A DNA stretch of 64,000 bases from Lewinellaceae bacterium (GTDB taxonomy: Bacteria; Bacteroidota; Bacteroidia; Chitinophagales; Saprospiraceae), in contig JADJYW010000022.1 in assembly GCA_016719605.1 (NCBI GenBank), positions 62,001 to 126,000 of the forward strand, written 5' to 3'. Under the pieces are notes generated by a model. It searched no databases. It saw nothing but the letters and a program-made list of their open reading frames with translations, and was not told the origin of the DNA. The translations under genes and the position numbers were made by a program. Below are positions 43,616 to 52,100 of the stretch, one piece after another. Within the stretch, counting starts at the first letter, position 1. Every line of letters starts with the position of its first letter.

Positions 43616-44011
43616 TTATTCTTTTTCCGAGCGCACATACACCTCTTCGTCCTTGTACTTGGAGGGGCATTTGAGCAGCATGTCGGCGGCTTCGAAGGTG
43701 TCGCCGTTCATTTGGCCGGTGAGCACGATTTGTTCGGAGCGCTCGAAGTCCTGCGGTTTGCTGGCGCGCAGCACCACGCGGCGCACGTCGCCCGCATCGT
43801 CGCGGAGGTAAAAAGCGAGGAAGTTGGGGTCTTTTTCCGGGTTGTATTCCACGGGTTTGTCCTGCACGAGTTGGCCGACTAATTTCACACGGTCGCCTTT
43901 TTGGGCTGCCTGCTCGAAGTTGGCGTAGGTGGTCACATCCGAACTGGCGGAGATGAGGATGGCGATGGCCACGGCCACAACGGCTATTGCGATGAGGTGG
44001 GAACGTTTCAT
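43616..44011 (-). CDS. ccmE: CcmE haem chaperone, CxxxY variant
   Basis: 131 residues. One N-terminal membrane anchor (LIAIAVVAVAIAILISA) is followed by the OB-fold domain (VKLVGQLVQDKPVEYNPEKD, FEAADMLLKCPSKY). The usual haem-binding HxxxY is here CPSKY, with Cys115 and Tyr119, the CxxxY form described for some other bacteria. It would carry haem to CcmF. The gene is preceded by an exact TACTTTTG -7 element and followed, after an inverted repeat, by ccmF. Confidence 0.9.
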   Translation of the reverse strand: MKRSHLIAIAVVAVAIAILISASSDVTTYANFEQAAQKGDRVKLVGQLVQDKPVEYNPEKDPNFLAFYLRDDAGDVRRVVLRASKPQDFERSEQIVLTGQMNGDTFEAADMLLKCPSKYKDEEVYVRSEKE

Positions 44012-44028
44012 GTGTATTTGTTTTGGCG

Positions 44029-44036
44029 CAAAAGTA
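44029..44036 (-). promoter_or_regulatory. -7 element of ccmE
   Basis: The minus strand reads TACTTTTG, an exact match to TAnnTTTG, 18 bases upstream of the ccmE start. No -33 TTTG at usual spacing. Confidence 0.5.
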
Positions 44037-44166
44037 CGGAGACAGGCAGGTTTGTCCAGATGATTTTTGCCGGTCGCGGGTGTTTAGATTTTGACGCCGG
44101 TTATACGATTCAGTTTTGCCTGGGGTGATCCCCTGTCTACCGCCGCTTCCACTTCCAGCACTAAGG

Positions 44167-45690
44167 TTACGATAAACCCGCGCTGCGGCCGGCGGCCCCG
44201 AAGCCGATATGGTCGTCGGCGTAGGTAATGTCGGCTGCCGGCACGGCGTGCTTGCCGAGTGTACCGAGCAGGTTTTGGTAAAAATCGCCCTCTTTCCGGC
44301 TGACGATCCCGGCGAGTTTGTCCACGGTGTCTATTTTTCGTTTGGAAAAAAGCACGACGAGCCGGTCGGTGCCGGCGTGGGCGATTTTCAGTGCTTTGGC
44401 GGGGCCGGGAATGACTACCTCGCCGCCGCCGGTCAGGAGCAGGGCGCTCTCGTTTTGGCCGTCAAATTTTTCATTCAGGCCTGCTTGCCGTGGCCAGTGA
44501 AAATGTACGGTGCGTTGGGCATCCACGCTGAAAACATACAGGTACTCGTCGTCGCGTCGGGTGGCCGCCAGCAACTGGAACAGCTGGCCCACAGGCCAGT
44601 CTTTTCGGCGTAGCCGATACACCCCGCCCCGGCGTTCCACCTCGGCGGCCTCAAAAAGGGGCAGCCCGCTCTGCTCCTGCCAGCCGGTGAGGTGGCGAAA
44701 CTGAAAATCGCCACCCAGCTCCACCAGCGGGCGCTCTTCGGTGTTTTGGCTATCGGGTTTGGCGTTTTGATCTGTCGGGGCATCCGGGCCGGGCTGGTCG
44801 GTTACACTTGCCTGCGGACGTTCTTCAGGCACGGCCATTTTTTCGGGCGCTACCAGATAGAGGGTGTAGGCGTATTTGCAGAAATCGCCAAAGTCTTTGT
44901 ATTTCACCCAGATAAATCCGTTGTCGCCCCAGTTTTTTCCCCAGGAGTTCATGATTCGGAAGGCTTCCTTGCGGTCGTCGTAGCCCACAACCACCATAGC
45001 GTGGCCGCCGGCGGGCGCGGTGTTGCCGAGTGCCGGATGCCAGTACTGGGCGTTTTTTAGTTCATAAAAATTGCGCAGCACCAGCATGCCCACCACTACG
45101 GGTTTGTTTTTGGCCAGAACGACCTTGACGCGCCGCACCTTGATGTCGGCAGCCTCTTTGGTGCCGAACAGGGTGAGATAATCTTCGATGGCAAAACGTT
45201 TGGCGTGGGTAGCCACGGCACTGTCGGGCGCCTGCAGGCAGTCGTTTACATTGAAATCGAACTGCCGGGCAAGGCAGTCGCCCTGTTCCATGAGCAGGCG
45301 CATGGCATCGGAAATACGCGAGCCTTTGCGGCAGTCCTCGGTCTTGATCTGATTGTATAGAAACAGGGCCGAGTGGGCATTTCGGGTAATGACGGCCTGG
45401 TCGGTGCATCGGTTCAGGATGGCCCGCTGGATGGAGAGTGCCCCGTAGCCGGCCGCCCAGCCCACGCAGGAAAAAATGTAGCCCTGGTGCCGCACTTCGG
45501 GGCAATACGGCGTGAGGTCCACCGCCACAGGCAGTTCGGCTTTGCTGCCATCCTCGGGCGCTTGTCGAGGCTGGGTGTCGTAGGTGTCGTCTTCGAGCAG
45601 GAGACCGGAAACGAAATCGTCGTCGGGCGTTTGTGCGCGGGCAAACGCGGCCAGCAGGAACAAAAAAAGAAAAGGTATCAGGTGTTTCAT
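44167..45690 (-). CDS. Papain-like (C1) cysteine peptidase with DUF4384-like C-terminal part
   Basis: 507 residues from MKHLIPFLFLFLLAAFARA (signal peptide, exported). The peptidase triad is visible: HQGYIFSCVGWAAGYGAL with Cys75, AGGHAMVVVGYDD with His230, and NSWGKNWGDNG with Asn248. Residues about 310-507 form a second domain with YLYVFSVDAQRTVHFHWPR that resembles DUF4384. The short spacing from signal peptide to Cys indicates no large propeptide. The start at 45690 was chosen over an upstream open frame that has no signal peptide. It lies 110 bp downstream of tsaC on the same strand. Confidence 0.9.
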   Translation of the reverse strand: MKHLIPFLFLFLLAAFARAQTPDDDFVSGLLLEDDTYDTQPRQAPEDGSKAELPVAVDLTPYCPEVRHQGYIFSCVGWAAGYGALSIQRAILNRCTDQAVITRNAHSALFLYNQIKTEDCRKGSRISDAMRLLMEQGDCLARQFDFNVNDCLQAPDSAVATHAKRFAIEDYLTLFGTKEAADIKVRRVKVVLAKNKPVVVGMLVLRNFYELKNAQYWHPALGNTAPAGGHAMVVVGYDDRKEAFRIMNSWGKNWGDNGFIWVKYKDFGDFCKYAYTLYLVAPEKMAVPEERPQASVTDQPGPDAPTDQNAKPDSQNTEERPLVELGGDFQFRHLTGWQEQSGLPLFEAAEVERRGGVYRLRRKDWPVGQLFQLLAATRRDDEYLYVFSVDAQRTVHFHWPRQAGLNEKFDGQNESALLLTGGGEVVIPGPAKALKIAHAGTDRLVVLFSKRKIDTVDKLAGIVSRKEGDFYQNLLGTLGKHAVPAADITYADDHIGFGAAGRSAGLS

Positions 45691-45800
45691 GGCCGTGCAG
45701 ATGGAGTGATTAGCCGCGCTCGTTGTGGGGACGAAGGTCGGACTGCTGGCAACCAGAAAAGGTAAAAAAGTATTAAAAACCCGCAAGAAGGGTAGGGGGG

Positions 45801-46373
45801 CTATTCCCGCAAAAATTCCAGTTCGTTGTGGCGATCCATCCGGGCAATGGCCGACGGCTCCTTTGGCTCCTTGTCGTCCTGGCGGTATTTGACCACATAG
45901 TCCACGCCACCGAGTATTTCGCTGCTGATGGCGCCGAATGTGGGGGGATATGGTTCGCCGGTTTTGGCTGCGGCAGTGCTCACGATGGGCTTGCCCAGCG
46001 CCTGGATCAGTTCCTGGCAAAACTCGTCGGTGGCTACGCGGATGGCGATGGTGCCTTTTTTGCCTTTTAAAGCATCGGGCAAGCCGGGAGCGGGATCATA
46101 CAGTACGGTCAGTGGGCGCTGCAGGTAGGCCAGCAGTGTTTCTACCCGCGGGTGGACCCAGGTCACATAGCGCTTCAGCATTTCGATGCTGTCTACCAAC
46201 AGGATATAGCCTTGTCCGGGGGGCTGTTCTTTCAGTGCCGAGAGGCGCTCGATGGCTGTTTCATTGGTTGCATCACAGCCGATACCCCAAATGGTATCGG
46301 TCGGGTAGCAAACCAAACCGCCTGATTCGAGCAGGCGGGCAATGTCTGAAATGTCGTCACGTAGCAGGAACAT
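45801..46373 (-). CDS. tsaC: Threonylcarbamoyl-AMP synthase (TsaC/Sua5 family)
   Basis: 190 residues from MFLLRDD, the short TsaC/YrdC form without the Sua5 C-terminal domain. GGLVCYPTDTIWGIGCDA (35-52) is the family's substrate pocket, followed by RLSALKEQPPGQGYILLV and RPLTVLYDP. It makes threonylcarbamoyl-AMP for the t6A37 modification of tRNAs, in the cytosol. The start 18 codons inside the open frame fits the usual length. Confidence 0.93.
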   Translation of the reverse strand: MFLLRDDISDIARLLESGGLVCYPTDTIWGIGCDATNETAIERLSALKEQPPGQGYILLVDSIEMLKRYVTWVHPRVETLLAYLQRPLTVLYDPAPGLPDALKGKKGTIAIRVATDEFCQELIQALGKPIVSTAAAKTGEPYPPTFGAISSEILGGVDYVVKYRQDDKEPKEPSAIARMDRHNELEFLRE

Positions 46374-46466
46374 ACTCAACAATTGGCGTTTCTTTGTCGT
46401 TGATTCGTGAAAATTTGTAGCCGGCAAAAGTCCGGTTTTTCACCCAACAATTTTGAACTAAAGCAC

Positions 46467-48734
46467 ATGCAGGTCTACTTCTACCGAGTTCTTCTACTTT
46501 CTTTTCTATTTTTTTGTTGCATCACCCCTGCTACGCTACTCGCGCGGCACATCATCGGCGGTGAAATCACATACCGGTATCTCAGCACGGCCGCAAACGG
46601 GGACAACCGCTACGAGTTCACCATGAAAATTTACCGGGACTGTTTTGGCGGCGGAGCGGGTTTCGACAACCCGGCGCAAATGGCCATCTACCGGGGTTCC
46701 TATACCAATAACATTCGGGTTGCCGATTTTCAGGTTTTCAGCCCGGATATCACCCGACTGATCCCCGTGCCGCCGCCGTGCGTCACCCAACTGCCCAATG
46801 TGTGCGTGGAGGAGGGGATTTATGTTTTCGAGCGCACCTTGCCCGTGCTGCTCAACGAGAGTTACTTCATTGTGTACCAGCGCTGCTGCCGCAATCAGAC
46901 CATCAAGAATATCGTCGCGCCGGGCGACATCGGGGCCACCTACATGATTGAACTGACGGCTGCCGCTCAACAATTGAAAAACAGCAGCCCGACGTTCAAC
47001 AATTTCCCGCCCATCATCATTTGTGCCAATATCCCGCTGACGTTCGACCACTCGGCGACCGACGCCGAGGGCGATCAGATATTTTACAGTTTTTGCAGTC
47101 CGCTGGAGGGCGGCGGGCCGCTGCTGAACCCGCCCGGCCTGTACAGCTGCAACGGCGCCGTGCCAACCCCCCCCTGTGGGCCACCGTTCAACAATGTGCC
47201 GTTTGTGGTACCTGCCTTTGCACCGGACAATCCCATGGGCGGCAGTCCGCAAGTGACCATCAACAGCCAAAGCGGGCTGATCACCGGCACCCCGAACTCT
47301 CTGGGCCAGTTTGTCGTGGGGGTGTGCATTCAGGAATTCCGCGGTGCCACGCTGCTGTCCACCGTTCGGCGCGATTTTCAGTTCAATGTGGCGGAGTGTA
47401 CTCCGACCGTGTTGGCTAATATCCAGAGCGACAGTATCGTAGGGCCAAAACGATTTGTGCTCAATTCCTGTGGCAACAACACCATCACATTCCAGAACCA
47501 AAGCCTGCAACAGTCAAATATCTCTAACTTTGAATGGCGATTCAACCTGAAAACCTCCACGTTCGTGGACAATACCAACTGGAATGCCACGGTCACGTTT
47601 CCTGATACCGGCACATATCTCGGCGTGTTGTACCTGAATCCCGGGTTACCTTGTGCCGACACGGCCAATATCCGGGTTAATGTTTTTCCGAAGATTGACG
47701 CCGATTTCGAGTTTTCGTACGATACCTGCGTGGCCGGCCCGGTCAGTTTCACCGACCTGTCCACGGGCGAAGGCGGCATCAACCGCTGGAGCTGGAACTT
47801 CGGCGTACCCAACGGCACGTCGAGCCAGCAAAACCCTGATTTTTTGTACCCGATTCCCGGCAACCACCCGGTCAACTTGCGGGTGTTCGACCAAAATAAC
47901 TGTACGGACAATATCACGAAGGTCGTCAACTGGTTTCCCGTGCCGCCGCTCATTATTTTGCAACCCAACCGCTACATTGGCTGTACGCCGGCAGAAATTT
48001 TCTTCAATAACCTTTCCACGCCCATTGACAGTACCTACGATATCACCTGGGATTTCGGCGACGGCAAGACAACCGAGGGCGTCATCAGTCCCACGCATAT
48101 TTACGAGGAGACGGGCGTCTATACCGTCCAGGTGGCGATCACCTCGCCGATCGGGTGTTTTACTGCCGATACGTTTGTAAATCTTATCCGGGTAGAGCCG
48201 TCGCCGGTTGCCAATTTTACCTATTTCCCGGACTCGCTGCTCACCCAGTTCAACAACACCATCCAGTTCACAGACCTCTCCGTGGGCGCCAACCGGTGGA
48301 ACTGGCAGTTTGATGAATACGGCACGACCACCAAACAAAACCCCACATTCACGTTCCCGGATACGGGCCTGATGCAGGTCACGCTCATCGTCACGCACCC
48401 GCAGGGGTGCAAAGATTCCTTGACGAGGTACCTGGACTTCAGTCCCGAAATACGTTGGTTTATGCCCAATGCCTTCACGCCGAACGGCGACGGACAAAAC
48501 GATGGTTTCCGCGGGAAAGGGTACCTGGATGGTGTGGTCAATTTCAACATGACTATCTGGAACCGCTGGGGAGAACTGGTTTTTGAAACAGCCAACCCCG
48601 AGGAAGAATGGAACGGCCGCAAACTGAATACCGGCGGGATGTCGCCCGATGGCGTGTATGTCTATTTAGTCACGTTCACCGCGCCGCGCGGGGAGAAGCA
48701 GGAGTTTAAAGGTTATGCGACCCTGATTCGATGA
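46467..48734 (+). CDS. PKD-domain cargo protein with gliding-motility C-terminal domain
   Basis: 755 residues from MQVYFYRVLLLSFLFFC (signal peptide ending about TLLAR). The N-terminal half (HIIGGEITYRYLSTAANGD, RCCRNQTIKNI) matches the extracellular protein type that often begins with this block in Chitinophagia. PKD-like units follow (ISNFEWRFNL, WSWNFGVPNGTSS, ITWDFGDGK, NRWNWQFDEYG). The last 90 residues (FMPNAFTPNGDGQND, IWNRWGELVFE, YVYLVTF) are a gliding-motility-associated C-terminal domain for T9SS export. Surface or secreted, role unknown. Confidence 0.9.
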   Translation: MQVYFYRVLLLSFLFFCCITPATLLARHIIGGEITYRYLSTAANGDNRYEFTMKIYRDCFGGGAGFDNPAQMAIYRGSYTNNIRVADFQVFSPDITRLIPVPPPCVTQLPNVCVEEGIYVFERTLPVLLNESYFIVYQRCCRNQTIKNIVAPGDIGATYMIELTAAAQQLKNSSPTFNNFPPIIICANIPLTFDHSATDAEGDQIFYSFCSPLEGGGPLLNPPGLYSCNGAVPTPPCGPPFNNVPFVVPAFAPDNPMGGSPQVTINSQSGLITGTPNSLGQFVVGVCIQEFRGATLLSTVRRDFQFNVAECTPTVLANIQSDSIVGPKRFVLNSCGNNTITFQNQSLQQSNISNFEWRFNLKTSTFVDNTNWNATVTFPDTGTYLGVLYLNPGLPCADTANIRVNVFPKIDADFEFSYDTCVAGPVSFTDLSTGEGGINRWSWNFGVPNGTSSQQNPDFLYPIPGNHPVNLRVFDQNNCTDNITKVVNWFPVPPLIILQPNRYIGCTPAEIFFNNLSTPIDSTYDITWDFGDGKTTEGVISPTHIYEETGVYTVQVAITSPIGCFTADTFVNLIRVEPSPVANFTYFPDSLLTQFNNTIQFTDLSVGANRWNWQFDEYGTTTKQNPTFTFPDTGLMQVTLIVTHPQGCKDSLTRYLDFSPEIRWFMPNAFTPNGDGQNDGFRGKGYLDGVVNFNMTIWNRWGELVFETANPEEEWNGRKLNTGGMSPDGVYVYLVTFTAPRGEKQEFKGYATLIR

Positions 48735-48774
48735 CCGGGAATTGGCAAAACCAATTCCTCCCCCGCTTTGACCC

Positions 48775-49350
48775 ATGCCGCACTTTCTCCTTTTCAAGCC
48801 CTACGGGATGCTCAGCCAGTTTACACCCGAACAAGCGGGGCAGATCACTCTGGCCGATCTGGATTTCGATTTCCCGAAGGATGTCTACCCGGTGGGTCGT
48901 CTCGATGCCGACAGCGAGGGGCTGTTGTTGCTTACCGATGACAAGGCGCTGAATTTCAAACTGCTGAATCCGGGCAGCCATTTCCCAAAAACCTACCTGG
49001 CACAGGTGGAAGGCGTACCCGCCGAGCAAGACCTGGATGCGCTGCGTCGGGGCGTAGACATCAAAATCAACGGAAAAACACATCGCACACGACCGGCTGC
49101 CGTGCGGCTGCTGGACGGCGCCCCCGACTTGCCGCCGCGTGTGCCGCCCATCCGTTTTCGGAAATCTGTACCGGACTGCTGGTTAGAAATCGTACTCACC
49201 GAAGGGAAAAACCGGCAGGTACGCCGCATGTGCGCTGCCGTGGGGTTTCCGGTGTTGCGCTTAGTGCGCACCGGGCTGGGGCATTGGCGTGCCGGCGCCG
49301 GCGAACTGGCGGGTATGGCGCCGGGTGAGGTGCGGGTAGTGCGTTTTTGA
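48775..49350 (+). CDS. RluE/RluB-type rRNA pseudouridine synthase
   Basis: 191 residues, without an S4 domain, as in RluE. The catalytic motif GRLDADSEGLLLLTDD has Asp44, and LTEGKNRQVRRMCAAVGFPVLRLVR (about 138-162) is the conserved RsuA-family C-terminal block. It isomerises a uridine in 23S rRNA; the exact site (U2457 for RluE) is inferred from family only. Cytosolic. It starts 40 bp after the cargo protein gene. Confidence 0.9.
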   Translation: MPHFLLFKPYGMLSQFTPEQAGQITLADLDFDFPKDVYPVGRLDADSEGLLLLTDDKALNFKLLNPGSHFPKTYLAQVEGVPAEQDLDALRRGVDIKINGKTHRTRPAAVRLLDGAPDLPPRVPPIRFRKSVPDCWLEIVLTEGKNRQVRRMCAAVGFPVLRLVRTGLGHWRAGAGELAGMAPGEVRVVRF

Positions 49351-49429
49351 AGCGATACTGTTTTAAAAAAACGATGTAAACAACCTCGGGCAGGGTAGTG
49401 TCGGTATTGTAAAAAAATTATTTTTAGAC

Positions 49430-49459
49430 TTGGCTAAAAATATAATTAGAATACCTTTG
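49430..49459 (+). promoter_or_regulatory. Promoter of the TonB-dependent receptor
   Basis: TTG at 49430-49432 (within ACTTGG), a 19-bp spacer and TACCTTTG (49452-49459) fit the Bacteroidota promoter with one weak -33 base. The predicted start is near 49466, giving a leader of about 15 nt before ATG 49481. Confidence 0.6.
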
Positions 49460-49480
49460 CAGGCAAATCAAGATACGATC

Positions 49481-51757
49481 ATGCGTGCAATACTACTCTG
49501 TCTGCTTTTGCCGGGCGCCGCCTGGAGCGCCTTCGCCCAGATGCATGGGCAATACTCCGCAACGGTACTGGATGCCGTTACCCGCGAACCGGTGGTTGCT
49601 GCCACAGTGTTTGTGGAGGGCCTGCCGGGCGGACAATACACCGACACATCGGGACAATTTCTGCTACCGGAGCAATACCTGAACCTCCGTTCGGCGGTGA
49701 CCATCCGCTCCATCGGCTACAACACCTGGTCGGGTACGCTTTCCGATCCTTCGCACACCCGGGTTATTCTGCTGGAGCCGTCGGAAAACACCCTCGGCAC
49801 GGTAGTCGTGTCGGGCACGATGAAAGAGGTGAGCAAGGACGCCTCGCCCATCCCGGTGGAGATTTTCACCCCGCGTTATTTTCAAAAAAATGCCTCGCCC
49901 ACCATTTTTGAGGCCCTGACGATGGTGAACGGCGTGCGCCCGCAACTCAACTGCAACGTGTGCAACACCGGCGACATCCACATCAACGGCCTCGAAGGCC
50001 CGTACACGATGGTCACGCTCGACGGTATGCCCATCGTCAGCGGGTTGTCCACGGTGTACGGTTTGAGTGGTATCCCCAACGGTATGGTAGAGCGAATTGA
50101 GGTGGTGAAAGGTCCTGCCAGTACCCTCTACGGCTCGGAGGCGGTGGGCGGCATGATCAATATCATCACCAAAAGCGCCCTGACGGCGCCTCGGGTTTTT
50201 GTGGATATGTTCGGCACATCTGCCGGGGAGTACAACATAGATGCCGCCGCCATGGGGCGCATGGGCAGAGCGCATACGCTCCTGGGCCTCAACTATTTCA
50301 ATTTTCAAAACCGCCTCGACATCAATGGGGATAACTTCACCGACATCGCTTTGCAAAACCGCGCTTCGGTGTTCAACAAGTGGAATATCGAACGAAAAAA
50401 CAACCGCGTTGCCTCGCTTGCCTGGCGCTATGTGTACGAAGACCGCTGGGGCGGCGAATTGCAATGGGAACCCCGCTGGCGCGGCACGGACAGCATCTAT
50501 GGTGAAAGTGTCCAAACCAACCGCTTCGAGGTACTGGGCAAGTACCAGTTGCCCGTGGAAAACCATCGCGTTGTGCTCGACTTTTCCTGGAACCTGCACG
50601 ATCAAAATTCTGCCTACGGCAAAACACCCTTCCTCGGTCGCCAGCAGGTGGCCTTCGGCCAGATGACCACCGACCTGCCCCTCGGCCCGCGCCACGATGT
50701 GCTGCTTGGCGCGGCTTTGCGCTACACGGAGTACGACGACAACACCCCCGCCACTACTGCGCCCGACGGGGCTGCGAACCTGCCCTCCCGGGTGTGGCTG
50801 CCGGGCCTTTTTGTGCAAGACGAGATCGAAATGAGCACCCGCCACCGGCTGTTGCTCGGGTTGCGCTATGACCACCATTCGGCGCATGGCCATATACTCA
50901 CCCCGCGTATCAGTTGGAAATGGGCCGAGGATGCGCAGCATATTCTGCGGCTTACGGCCGGCTCGGGTTATCGGGTGGCCAATATCTTCACCGAAGATCA
51001 TGCCGCGCTTACCGGGGCCCGCGAAGTAGTCATTGAAGAAGGTTTGTTGCCGGAGCGCTCCTGGAATGCCAATTTGAATTACGTTCGCAAGTTTTTTCCG
51101 AAAAAAGCCGGCTTTATCGGGCTGGACGGCTCGCTGTTTTGCACCTATTTTAGCAACCAGATCGTACCCGACTACGATACCAATCCGAACCAGATCATTT
51201 TTTCCAATCTGGACGGTTACGGTATCTCCATGGGTGCGGCGCTCAATGTCGATTTCAATTTTCTGAACGGCCTCAAGATCGTTGCCGGTGCAACAGCTAT
51301 GCAGGTCTATCGGGTGGAACACGGCGAGCGGCTGCCCCAACTGTTTGCGCCGCCGCTGTCCGGCACCTGGGCCGTGACGTACCCCGTGGCCCGGTGGGGT
51401 CTGACGCTGGACTACACCGGCAACCTGAACAGTCCCATGCACCTGCCGGTGTTGCCCAACGACCCGCGACCGGAGCAGTCGCCCTGGTTTTCGATCCACA
51501 ACCTGCAGGTGACATGGAAGCCCGCTGTTCGGCCCGGCTCGAAGCCGACCCTTGGACAAGGTATCGAACTTTATGCCGGGATCAAAAACATCTTCGGTTT
51601 CTATCCCCGCGAGGCAGTCATTTTGCGGGCATTCGACCCGTTCGACAAGCAAGTGGAGGTGGACAATCCCAACGGTTTTACGTTTGACCCGACCTACAAT
51701 TATGCGCCGATACAGCGGCAACGGGTATTGGCAGGAATTCGGTGGACGTTGCGGTAG
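49481..51757 (+). CDS. TonB-dependent receptor with carboxypeptidase-like N-terminal domain
   Basis: 758 residues from MRAILLCLLLPGAAWSAFAQ (signal peptide). Residues 25-105 form the CarboxypepD_reg-like domain (YSATVLDAVTREPVVAATVFVEG). The plug (about 115-240) has INGLEGPYTMVTLDGMPIV and VERIEVVKGPASTLYGSEAV. A Cys pair, NCNVCNTGDIHI, lies before the plug core. The remainder is a 22-strand barrel ending in aromatic LAGIRWTLR. It imports a bulky nutrient through the outer membrane with TonB energy; the ligand is not known, and no SusD gene is adjacent. Confidence 0.93.
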   Translation: MRAILLCLLLPGAAWSAFAQMHGQYSATVLDAVTREPVVAATVFVEGLPGGQYTDTSGQFLLPEQYLNLRSAVTIRSIGYNTWSGTLSDPSHTRVILLEPSENTLGTVVVSGTMKEVSKDASPIPVEIFTPRYFQKNASPTIFEALTMVNGVRPQLNCNVCNTGDIHINGLEGPYTMVTLDGMPIVSGLSTVYGLSGIPNGMVERIEVVKGPASTLYGSEAVGGMINIITKSALTAPRVFVDMFGTSAGEYNIDAAAMGRMGRAHTLLGLNYFNFQNRLDINGDNFTDIALQNRASVFNKWNIERKNNRVASLAWRYVYEDRWGGELQWEPRWRGTDSIYGESVQTNRFEVLGKYQLPVENHRVVLDFSWNLHDQNSAYGKTPFLGRQQVAFGQMTTDLPLGPRHDVLLGAALRYTEYDDNTPATTAPDGAANLPSRVWLPGLFVQDEIEMSTRHRLLLGLRYDHHSAHGHILTPRISWKWAEDAQHILRLTAGSGYRVANIFTEDHAALTGAREVVIEEGLLPERSWNANLNYVRKFFPKKAGFIGLDGSLFCTYFSNQIVPDYDTNPNQIIFSNLDGYGISMGAALNVDFNFLNGLKIVAGATAMQVYRVEHGERLPQLFAPPLSGTWAVTYPVARWGLTLDYTGNLNSPMHLPVLPNDPRPEQSPWFSIHNLQVTWKPAVRPGSKPTLGQGIELYAGIKNIFGFYPREAVILRAFDPFDKQVEVDNPNGFTFDPTYNYAPIQRQRVLAGIRWTLR

Positions 51758-52100
51758 GAAAACTCGAAACTCGAAACTCGAAACTCAAAACTCAAAACTC
51801 AAAACTGGAATGGGGGGGCTGTAAATAGAAATCCCTCGCTGATTGCAGCGAGGGACTCTAACCCAAACAAATAAACACAAAAACTACTTGGTGCAATGTT
51901 AAGGCGACTTTCCGGGCTGGAGCAAATTTATCCCCGATTATTTTGTCGAAATCTGGAAGTTTTTTTGAGCAACCACCTATTTGCCGAACAATAGCCAGAT
52001 GAAGGCTGATTTGGCCAATAAAAAACCGGGTTTTCACAAGAGGCGTGTGTCCGGGCAGTATTTTTTCGCCTGAATGGTACAGGCTGCCTACCTTCGCTCC
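51758..52100. other. Intergenic gap with tandem repeat and one hairpin
   Basis: These 343 bp have no gene. Besides the heptamer block they hold a 10-bp perfect hairpin, TCCCTCGCTG (51832-51841) and CAGCGAGGGA (51846-51855), loop ATTG, without a T tract on the plus strand. No promoter matching the full consensus is visible before the acylase gene; TACCTTCG at 52088-52095 is a weak -7 candidate. Confidence 0.6.
51760..51808. repeat. Heptanucleotide tandem repeat after the TonB receptor stop
   Basis: Seven-base units AAACTCG (three copies) and AAACTCA (three copies), ending AAACTGG, begin two bases after the TAG stop. They are the same family as the 332-416 block but are not arranged as an inverted repeat. 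Confidence 0.85.

Noticed and set aside
49664..51721. A 685-codon minus-strand frame opposite the TonB receptor
   Set aside because: Antisense shadow; no signal peptide or domain, while the plus strand encodes a full receptor.
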